Shown here one piece after another: positions 1 to 7,520 of a stretch of 64,000 bases of DNA. The number at the start of each line of letters is the position of its first letter. Position 1 is the stretch's first letter. Source of the DNA: Powellomyces hirtus. Lineage: Eukaryota > Chytridiomycota > Chytridiomycetes > Spizellomycetales > Powellomycetaceae. The notes beneath the pieces were generated by a model. The model did not search any database. It saw nothing but the letters and a program-made list of their open reading frames with translations, and was not told the DNA's origin. The stretch covers positions 1,240,001-1,304,000 of the forward strand of contig JAHLKG010000004.1 of assembly GCA_025526995.1 (NCBI GenBank), given 5' to 3'. A program made the translations under genes and the position numbers.

Positions 1-1134
1 CTCTTTCCGGGCGCGGAGGGTGACGATGGCGTTGGGGTTCTTTTCTACCGCGTACAGCTTGACCTTCCGTTTCGCGTTCTCAGCAGCTTGAAGAGCGCGT
101 TGCACCAGTGGACCGCGACCAGCTCCCACGACCATGAGCACAGTTACGATGTCCGAGTTGTCCGGCACGCGGTCGAGAAGCGCGCGGTATGTTGCTCGCT
201 CGTATTCCTGGTATTTTATCGGATCTTTTTCAAACACTTCGTAGGTAGCGGATTCCAGGTTGTCCATGAGCGGCTGCAACGGCGATTGGAGGTAGTCGTG
301 GTACCCACTGGCAAACTGGTCCACAATGCCAAGTTCCGGACGTGTGCGGTAAATATGCCGGATGTACTGCTGATACGCAGCGATGCCGCCTGCGGCGTTG
401 AGCTTCTCGTCGATACACTCTGCGCTTATCACAACCTGCACGTTCAATTCCATCAGTTGGCGGAGGAAGCTTTGGTGAGCTTTGCTCAGAACCGGGAAGC
501 CTTTCTTGTTGGAGATAAATGAGGTTGTGGAGAGAATCACGGTGCGAACAGGTTCGGCGAGCCATTGCTGGAGGAAAGATTCGTTTGGGAGCTCCGGTCC
601 GAGTTCCAATGCAACGACAAGTTTTGGGTTGTGTTCACAAAGCGTGCGAAGCACATTCCACTTTTTCCATGCCTCGGTGTCACGCTTTGTTACGGTGATC
701 CTGACCCACGCCTGCGTGTAGCTGAGCATACCGAGAGCACGGCCAACCACTCTGGGAAAGTTGAGTCCCCCGTCCGTGGAAGGATAAGTGAAGATCACGC
801 TTGACAGGCCCAAATGTGCTGCCCACTGTATTTGCTGCTTGACAAGCGCTTCGCATTTCTGACGAGTAGAATCGTCCGGAGAGTCCAGTGGTTCGCAGGC
901 TGAGATTGCTCCAACAATGAAACCCGCCCATGAGTTCTCAGTCATCTGGAGGTCAGCCGGTTCGAAGGCATTGCTGATCTTGTTCTGTGGTTTGAGGATC
1001 TCTTCCTGAACACCGGCGCGAAGCAGCTGTAGCAGACCGAAGGAGTATCCAGCCTCTGTGCCAAGGTCTCCGACAATATCAGGGTTGGTAGCCGACCGGA
1101 CCTCCAGGCCTACGCTTATGGTGGTATCTGCCAT
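1..1134 (-). CDS. PRMT5: Protein arginine N-methyltransferase 5 (PRMT5/Skb1), N-terminal part
   Basis: A continuous reading frame runs from an ATG at 1134 down to base 1 (378 codons) and leaves the window, so the C-terminal half is missing. PRMT5 makes symmetric dimethylarginine on Sm proteins, histones and other substrates, in yeasts as Skb1/Hsl7. Residues 1 to about 290 correspond to the TIM-barrel domain. They are followed by the characteristic FEKDPIKYQEYERA stretch and the SAM-binding motif I VVGAGRGPLV near residues 345-354, then the VEKNPNA strand that binds the SAM ribose. No intron is needed in the visible part. The next gene, on the same strand, ends 167 bp upstream of this start. 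The family call is firm. The catalytic double-Glu loop lies outside the window and was not seen. Confidence 0.95.
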   Translation of the reverse strand, partial: MADTTISVGLEVRSATNPDIVGDLGTEAGYSFGLLQLLRAGVQEEILKPQNKISNAFEPADLQMTENSWAGFIVGAISACEPLDSPDDSTRQKCEALVKQQIQWAAHLGLSSVIFTYPSTDGGLNFPRVVGRALGMLSYTQAWVRITVTKRDTEAWKKWNVLRTLCEHNPKLVVALELGPELPNESFLQQWLAEPVRTVILSTTSFISNKKGFPVLSKAHQSFLRQLMELNVQVVISAECIDEKLNAAGGIAAYQQYIRHIYRTRPELGIVDQFASGYHDYLQSPLQPLMDNLESATYEVFEKDPIKYQEYERATYRALLDRVPDNSDIVTVLMVVGAGRGPLVQRALQAAENAKRKVKLYAVEKNPNAIVTLRARKE

Positions 1135-1301
1135 TGTAGATGATTTTGTGCAGCAAAGGTCGGATGAGAGGTTCACGCTGTTCAACCAAAAAGTTTGACC
1201 AGACCCTTTTTCTAGAATGTGTTCTATTCTGTGAACTAAACGATCCTGACGCTGTTTCTGGCCAGCAGAAGCGTTCGCCTACATATCTAATCAGATGACG
1301 T

Positions 1302-2240
1302 CTACTTCAAAAGCTGGTTTATCCGATCTTTCCGTCTAGCCAAATACTGCTCATATCCTGTCAGCGCACTTAAATGCTTCTCCTCAAGCTGCGGGTTGCC
1401 CTCAAAGCCGATCCACACCAAGTGGCTGCAGGCAAACAATGAAGCCGGAAAAGCAGTTAGTCTGTTGTTTGCTATCTTAAGGTACTTCAGCCGGCTGCAA
1501 GTGCACAACTGTTCCGGAAGCTCCGACAGTTGATTGTGCTCGCTCTTCAGCTCCTCGAGCGCTCCAAGCGCCCCAATCGATGGCGGTAGGCGCGTCAGCA
1601 GGTTGTGTGATACATCTAAAGCTTCCAGGTTTGGCAACGGAATATCGCTCGGCAGGCTTGTCAGTCGGTTGTGCGACAGATCTACTCGTTTCAGAGTTTG
1701 TGGAAGCAAGTTACAGGAGGGGATAGCGCCGAGTCGGCAATGGGACATGTTGAGAACTTCCAGCACCATGAGCCGGCTCAAATCTGGCATTCGGTCGAAG
1801 ACATTGTGAGAGATAGTCAAAGTCTTCAGTGACGCCAGACCGGTAATGGGGTTCGGTCTAAGTATGGAAAATGCGTCAGTCAGTAGTGCCATGGTCAGAT
1901 ATGCACCACCCTTTCGAAGCTCACAATGTTGTCAACTTGTTCTTGGATCTTAAAACGGATGCCAGTAAGCACAAGCACACAGATCTTCGCACGATGGGTC
2001 CTACATGTAAACGAAAGTGACTTACAGATCCAAGGTGCGTAAAGCATGTAGCCGCCATAACTGTTTCAATAGCGACTCCGGGACCTTCTCCAGCTTTACG
2101 TCCGTCACAGCCAGGACGCCTGAACACCAGACACGAGACGTAAGCAGACAAGTTCGCAAAACCGGTCTCCACACTGCACCCGCACCTGTTTTTTCAGCCC
2201 GCTCTACCCGTTGCGTTATGTGAGAGTGCGAATTGCCCAT
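1302..2240 (-). CDS. LRRC57-like myristoylated leucine-rich repeat protein, 4 exons
   Basis: Exons 2240-2186, 2119-2026, 1948-1925 and 1857-1302 join in frame to 242 residues, almost the length of animal LRRC57 (about 239). The protein starts MGNSHSH, a good N-myristoylation signal and the same MGNS start as LRRC57, followed by AEKTGVLAVTD, which matches the family's first strand. About eight leucine-rich repeats follow, and the C-terminus ends with a family-like LTGYEQYLARRKDRI segment. The third exon is only 24 nt, but it supplies exactly the missing repeat LSKNKLTTL. Skipping it would leave an irregular LRR. Its function is unknown beyond membrane-anchored LRR scaffolding. Introns are 66, 77 and 67 nt. 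The upstream start codon at 2387 is in frame but has no family match, so I chose 2240. Confidence 0.85.
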
Positions 2241-2581
2241 TATGTGGGCCAATGAGGACATGGAAGTGTTTGCCGAAACGCCCAACCTCGGCCCAACCTC
2301 ATGGATTAAACTTATTGGGTCCGAGTCCAAGGCTCCGGGTTTTTGCACATCCGATGCATCGTCGTCTTTATATACCCAACCTGCCAAAATTCCGCCGTAA
2401 CAGCCATAATGAAAAGCGGCTTAATAGTTGTCGCGATAAGCAAGAATGGCGCCGCGAAGTATAAATGGTAGAGTACTTCCCGCTCCCGTTTAAGGAAATA
2501 TATGGTCTTCTGATCCCCAGACTCACCCTCAACATTCAACAAAACCCTTGAATCCTTCAAGCAAAAAGCTACCCCTCCATC
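2241..2581. other. Intergenic stretch between LRRC57-like gene and Fanzor
   Basis: This holds the promoter of the minus-strand LRRC57-like gene and the upstream side of the Fanzor gene. I see no convincing reading frame. A 10-bp perfect inverted repeat (2572-2581 with 2588-2597, 6-nt loop) overlaps the proposed Fanzor start codon at 2582. Confidence 0.5.
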
Positions 2582-5554
2582 ATGGCAGATGGAGGGGAGA
2601 GTCCACGGAAGAGACAGCGTTTGAGGTGAAGAGTGTCATTGTGTAGGACCCACTTTTGAGCTTATCACTCACTGAGTTCATCACACACAGTACACCTGAG
2701 GGATCAAGTAGTTCTGGCAGACCTGTCACACCACCAGCAGGCCCTTCCGGGCCACAAGCACCACCTGCACCCCCTGTCAAACCCCCTCCTAGTCGACGTC
2801 CCCTCGTTCTTTCAAGGATCTTTGCCTTGGCTGAGACTGACATCGATGTAGACCGTGACTCCAGCTCAAGCCCATCAAGCTCCAGCTCATCTTCACCATA
2901 TGAGTCTCCGTCAGATGAACCTGCACGCTGTCTGCGTCGGCGGAGAAGGAAACCCAAGCCCCCGGGGGACCCAGTGGTGACAAACAAGGGACGCTTCATG
3001 TTGTGCGTAGGTCCGGTTAAGGGGTAGTGCAACAGAGAAAAACTAGCTTGACACTCTCGATGACAATGGGATGATTGTGTTGTTGTTAAGTGTAAACGAT
3101 GGGTGAAGGAGAGCTACACTACAAAGAAGAAAGGTGGCTGTGCAAGCTATCTAAGCATTCGCGGTCAGATGAAGCACCATTGCGCAGCGGGGGTCACGTG
3201 GAGTCTTGGAGCGCTGTCGATTTGACAGGTTTATCTCAAAAGTCCAATCTCAACACTTCAATGCCATGTGGCGCGGAAATGCAGCTGAACTGGGCCGCCT
3301 TCATTCTTTCATTGATGTGATGCATACCTTGACTCAACATGGCACCTGGGCCATTAAGTTCTGGCTTATGCAGCAGCCGCTTGCTGGCTTCCCTATTTTG
3401 GAAGTACAGCACGTACAGGTAATCCTGACGCTGCTCAACAATCCCCAATATAACCCAAGAGCGACAAGAATGATACAAATTACCAATGTGTAAGCCTTGT
3501 CATCCTTTTTGTTGCATAAGAACATTCCATTAACAATTTGCATTTGCTGTAGGATTCGTCTATTCATCACTGCATATATGGCAGCTGCTCGGTTTGCACC
3601 ATTTTGGAAGACGGAGCAGTACCATACAAAATGGAATCAACTATGCCTCCCAAAGCATTCTGACCAATATCACCACAAACGTCAAAATGCACTTTGTAGA
3701 GAAAGTCATCATCTATATCCACACACGGTTGCGGAAACGTGAAATGGAAGATTTGTTCAAGCGTCATCGTCGAGGCACATATCTCAAGTCTACTCTGCGC
3801 AGGTTCCGAAAGCGCATCTCTGACCTCCGAGAACTCGCGCTCTTTCCAGAAAGATCGTTTGAATCACCCGGTGTGATTGGCACTTTAACAGCTTTAGAAT
3901 GGAATGTTATCAACGAGGTTTGGAATATTCTCCCAGACCAGGCATTTCATTTGCAACAAAACAACAGTGATGTACGGCTGGACGTAGCAACAAATCCTGT
4001 CAACTATGTTGGGAGCTATATGGCATTAGCGCGTCTCTTTGAGCAGTACGGAATGCCTCTTTTCAATGCAATTCCATTGCGTCGGAGTCACGCCCAATCC
4101 TATGTCACCCTTGACTCCAAGCTTCTCACCACAGTTATTCTGGAGGAGCCACATCAGCCCATCAACACACATCTGAATAAGCTGGCATTGTGGAGACGGT
4201 GCTTCAATCTCTCTCACTCAGCATTTAATCGGTAAAAACCGGCTGCTCTCTCTTAACTTTGTTACAACACTGATACTTTCCCTGTCTCCTCTCTCAGACG
4301 TGGAAGAATCCTCCCAGGCGCTCAAAATGCTGGCACCCATCGCTTTCGATGGCACAATCGCCACTGATGGTATTGGAGTGTCTGTCATGCTAAAGTCACC
4401 GCTTGCAGGAAGGGTTGGCCGGCGGCCCACACAACGAAGGGGGACAAAGGCCAGGAGGAAGGCGGAACTCAAGGCTCTCTACATTGATCATCCTTCCAAC
4501 CTTCAAAAACTGAGGGCAGCTGCTGCGTGGGAATCCAGGCTGGACAACATTATTCTCATCGATCCTGGCACGCGCAACCTTCTCTACATGAAGGAGCTCA
4601 GTACGCGCTTTCATGCTGATGAGCCAAGACTCCAACCCAAAACTATGAGGTACACATCACCTCAGCGGTCAAGCGATACCAATGCAACTCGCATGCGCCA
4701 AACGCAAAACACTCTAAGAGAAACAGCAACAGTACTGTACCCTCCAGAGTTCATTGGTCCACACCAGTCCATAATGAACTTGGAATCTTCGGCCCCTTCC
4801 CATGTGACAATGGTCCTGAACGAGTTCATGAATTGGTTGATCTGGCAAGCTGATTTCAGGACGTCACTGAGAACGTGTTACAATACAGGTGAGTCTATTA
4901 AGAGATGCGCAATCTTGAGAGCATCAATCAAGAGTTCATAGTGTATGCTGATTGTCCCACACACTCCAAAGGAACATGGAACAAAATGCGATTCGATGCA
5001 TTTCGCCGCCGACAACATTCTGAAGACTCTCTCATTATACGGATGCATCAAAAGTTTGGTTCCAAGTTGATGGTCGTGATGGGTGACTGGAGCAGTAATA
5101 CAGGCGGCTGGCATAAGCGATTTCACGCGCCGACGAAAGTAGCTGGATTCAGAAAGCTTTTCAAAAAGCATCACATCCCCTGCTTCCTGCTCGATGAATT
5201 CCGCACATCATCCTACTGTCCATGGTGCAACAACATTGTTCAGAAGAATGTGATGCCCCGGCGTCTGTCACCCCGACCATGGATGGCAGCGCGTGGCCAA
5301 ATGACTGAGGTTTTTGGGTTGGTGAGTATTGATTGCAAATGTGCAGTGGCGTGCCTATTACTCATATTGCACATCTCTATCCACAGCTTGGGTGCCCTAC
5401 ATGTGCAGATCCTTCATGGGCTGTGAACCCGCAAACTGGGACACCACTCAAGTACTGGAACCGTGGTTTGCTTGCGACCCGGAACTTTGATCTCATTGTC
5501 CGTTCCATGATTGACGGGAATGGCAGGCCAGCCCATCTGCGTAGATCCGAGTAG
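2582..5554 (+). CDS. Fanzor (eukaryotic TnpB-like RNA-guided nuclease), multi-exon, probably inactivated
   Basis: Proposed exons are 2582-2625, 2691-3006, 3091-3133, 3204-3489, about 3611-4231, about 4298-4888, 4933-5321 and 5387-5554, about 819 residues. The first three introns and the start are the least certain. Seen in order: a basic N-terminus (PRKRQR, then an RRRRRK cluster) suited to nuclear import; a low-complexity Pro/Ser stretch; a helical region; FDGTIATDGIGVSV; RuvC-I IILIDPGTRN with Asp codon 4561-4563; VVMGDWS at the ancestral RuvC-II site, where Glu is replaced; the alternative Glu in LLDEFRTS (5196-5198); a zinc finger CPWC...CPTC; and RuvC-III YWNRGLLATRN. TnpB and Fanzor proteins cut DNA at sites chosen by an RNA from the element's end. 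The RuvC-III Asp expected after NR is Gly here (codon GGT, 5465-5467). In addition, no GT-AG pair joins the exon ending at 4231 to the FDGTIATDG frame, so a one-base frame break is likely. I infer a recently dead copy. No IS607-type serine recombinase is adjacent. Confidence 0.85.
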
Positions 5555-5558
5555 ATAG

Positions 5559-5656
5559 TTTAGTTTTCTTTTTCCGAGGCAGTTGACGCTGCTTGATGCC
5601 CCCCTTACGTAACGGTGCAGGGGTGGTAATGCCACCCTTTCACTCTTGTAAAAGAA
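5559..5656 (+). repeat. 3' structured repeat, copy A (downstream of Fanzor stop)
   Basis: It begins 5 bp after the Fanzor stop codon with TTAGTTTTCTTTTTCCGAG. It contains two small stems (GCAG/CTGC near 5579-5592, and GGTGG/CCACC near 5622-5635) and a TTACGTAA palindrome. It aligns with copy B at 6195-6275 over its whole length with roughly 80 percent identity. The main difference is an extra hairpin-forming segment of about 14 nt in copy A. Its place right behind the nuclease gene is where Fanzor and TnpB guide-RNA scaffolds lie, so a guide-RNA origin is possible but not shown. Confidence 0.6.
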
Positions 5657-5681
5657 GGAGGACTTGCATCCCCCCCCCCAC

Positions 5682-5707
5682 ACTCGCCCTTCAAGCGGGC
5701 TTCGAGT
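5682..5707 (+). other. Hairpin, actcg-ccc / ggg-cgagt
   Basis: ACTCG (5682-5686) plus CCC pairs with GGG plus CGAGT (5703-5707) around a TTCAAGC loop, with a three-base bulge. It follows a C-run and lies between repeat copy A and the foldback. It may be part of the same structured transcript or a chance stem. Confidence 0.35.
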
Positions 5708-5897
5708 AACTCCCCCTCGACACACAGACCTGATATTCAACAAAACCTTCCACCCCAAAACCACAGCTACTACATCTGACCTCGCATCCCCTCCCTCCTC
5801 CATAGCGAACGGCTTGCTTGATATTTGAGGTTCTGAGAACCCGCTGAGAGGGGAAAGAAAGCTTGTGTCAGACAGTGATCGAGTGCAAACCCCACCC

Positions 5898-6114
5898 TGA
5901 ACTCACCAAACTCGCGTGCATCTGGAAGAAGTTTTTTCTGCTCGTGCGTGGACTGTGTGCAAACAGAACAGAAAAAGCTTTCCCTCCTCAGCGCCAAGGC
6001 CAAGGCCTATTACCGGTGGTTAGACGAGGGGAGGTTTTTTCTGCTTTGTTTGCACACTGTCCACGGACGAGCAGACAAAGCTTCTTCTAGATGCACGCGA
6101 GTTTGGTGAGTTCA
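5898..6114. repeat. 217-bp foldback palindrome with about 90-bp arms
   Basis: Bases 5898-5976 match the reverse complement of 6114-6033 at about 90 percent identity. A weaker match continues inward to about 5989/6025. The central loop contains its own short palindrome (AAGGCC repeats, 5996-6006). Outward, the pairing continues after a small gap (CCACCC). Long arms with a short loop resemble a foldback element or MITE. It lies between the two copies of the 3' structured repeat. Confidence 0.8.
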
Positions 6115-6194
6115 AAACAAGGGTGGCGAGCAGGGCGACATGTTTGGCGCGAGGCATTAGCTACTGTAGCCCCTTTTCTTTGCCCTTTTTCAGT

Positions 6195-6275
6195 CTTAGT
6201 TTTCTTTCTCCGAGGTTGATGCCCCCTTCCGTAAATGTGCGGGGCGGCGAAAGCCACCATTCACCCTAGTAGAAG
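6195..6275 (+). repeat. 3' structured repeat, copy B
   Basis: TTAGTTTTCTTTCTCCGAG followed by TGATGCCCCC, a GTAAAT...GGGGCGGCGAAAGCCACC hairpin and CACCCTAGTAGAAG aligns with copy A 636 bp upstream in the same orientation. It lacks the extra small stem of copy A but keeps the GGCGG/CCACC hairpin. The changes inside the stem partly preserve pairing. Confidence 0.6.
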
Positions 6276-6705
6276 TTACTACAGTTTTTTCGACCACCGT
6301 CAATGTTGCCACAGAATTAGCGCTTGCCTTTATTCTGTGAACCGCAATGCTCCATGGCTCAGAATATTTGGCAGCAGCTTAGTTGGTATGAATGAAAGCC
6401 CCATTTTCCATTCTGTCGCCAGGTGCAAACGGGCACATCGCTCTGTTATCCGCGAAAGCGCCAACAACGCATTAAGCTTTTCCCCGCCAGCAGGGGCTTC
6501 CAAGCCGTGGACTGCAGGATTCGAGGATTCTGGATGTGTTGCGACTTCCATTCAACAACATCGCCGCACGACTCGGGCGGCCATTGATGCGTGCGAGTGG
6601 TGATCCCTGGCGAAAAAAGCCTGCGGGTGGGGCCCTCGGAGACCATCCCCGAAACGGGAACCGGGCTCTTGGGCGCCAGAAAGGTCAGCTCGAAAAGCTG
6701 TTGGT
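6276..6705. other. Intergenic stretch between Fanzor repeats and small membrane gene
   Basis: I see nothing coding here. It probably contains the 3' region of the minus-strand small membrane protein gene. Confidence 0.4.
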
Positions 6706-7162
6706 CTATACTCGACGAAGCAATGCTTGATTGTCAGTCTTGCCGTTGACCGGAGTGCGCGTGCTTGCGCTAAGAACGTCGCCGATTGTCATCGTGCACT
6801 GACGCCCACTCCGCTCCAGCAAAGAAGATGATGCGCGGGTGGCCACGGCTATCAAAGCGGTGCGAGCGTCCATCCTGGGGATGCAACTCTCTATCGTGCC
6901 CAGAAGGCCTGCGCGCTCCTTGAGATGGCGCTGGGAACTCGTTCAGAACCAAAAACAGCAACAAAGGGGTGGGCAAGGAAGACACAGATACTATCATCAG
7001 GAGCAAGACGAAGAAGGAAAGCAGGTACGTAAAGACGACAAAGACATCTCCGATAGAGGCAAGATGAAGAAGATAAGCAAAGCTGACGAGCCCCACCACT
7101 ACAGCCAATTGCTGGCTACTGTTCATACCCCAAACGGCTGTAGCCCTGCCCGCTCGGGACAT
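6706..7162 (-). CDS. Small predicted membrane protein, unknown function
   Basis: Two exons, 7162-6992 and 6930-6706, join at phase 0. The intron (61 nt) has a GTATCT donor and a branch-like CTGAAC 15 nt before the TTCCCAG acceptor. The product is about 131 residues from the Met at 7162, or 119 from the Met at 7126 (MNSSQQLAV). It has two hydrophobic segments, LAVVVGLVSFAYLLHLA and VFVVFTYLLSFFVLLLMI, and then a basic tail. An in-frame upstream Met at 7234 is possible. I do not recognise the family. The gene sits between the Fanzor repeats and the ABC transporter, on the transporter's strand. Confidence 0.5.
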
Positions 7163-7520
7163 GCAACACGTGCAAACGTGAAAGGGTTTTGCTGTCAGTG
7201 TCTTCTTGAGGGATCTATATCTGTGGAAACACAAAATATCGCAGCATCGTTCATCAGATCTGCATCATTGGCGGCACTCTTGTGCTACACGTATCCATTG
7301 ATATAGCACAAGGGCGGATCTTTTTTCCCGTTGCGTGATTGCAGCGGTCATATGCCGGTACATCTCCCATCGAAAAGCAAGATGATCAGAAAGATGTCGC
7401 GACAGATATGATAGAATGATAGCGTGTTGTATGCCGAGATAAAACGACAAAAAGTGTATAATGGAAAAGTGTCCGCTCGCAATGCCAAAATATAGCAAGA
7501 GTTAGAATATCCTCATTGAT
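7163..7520. other. Intergenic stretch, nothing recognised
   Basis: This lies between the small membrane protein start and the end of the ABC transporter gene. Both genes are on the minus strand. It should contain the promoter of the former and the 3' UTR of the latter. No repeat or RNA gene was seen. Confidence 0.4.

Larger units (their letters stand above)
2560..6290 (+). mobile_element. Fanzor-bearing element, approximate extent
   Basis: The interval covers the Fanzor gene plus the structured repeats downstream. Fanzor genes travel either as IS607-like units or inside other eukaryotic transposons, and their guide RNA comes from the 3' side. Neither clear terminal inverted repeats nor a target-site duplication could be found by eye, so both ends are guesses. 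The left end is placed at the hairpin over the start codon. The right end is placed after the second copy of the 3' repeat. Confidence 0.4.

Noticed and set aside
2580..3032. 150-codon minus-strand frame opposite the Fanzor N-terminal exon
   Set aside because: It mirrors the low-complexity plus-strand exon, has no family resemblance, and conflicts with the splice model joining 2625-2691 and 3006-3091.
2534..5747. Shared 13-mer ATTCAACAAAACC at 2534-2546 and 5735-5747 as possible element ends
   Set aside because: A direct 13-mer match in two few-kilobase stretches is close to chance expectation, and neither copy is at a clear boundary.
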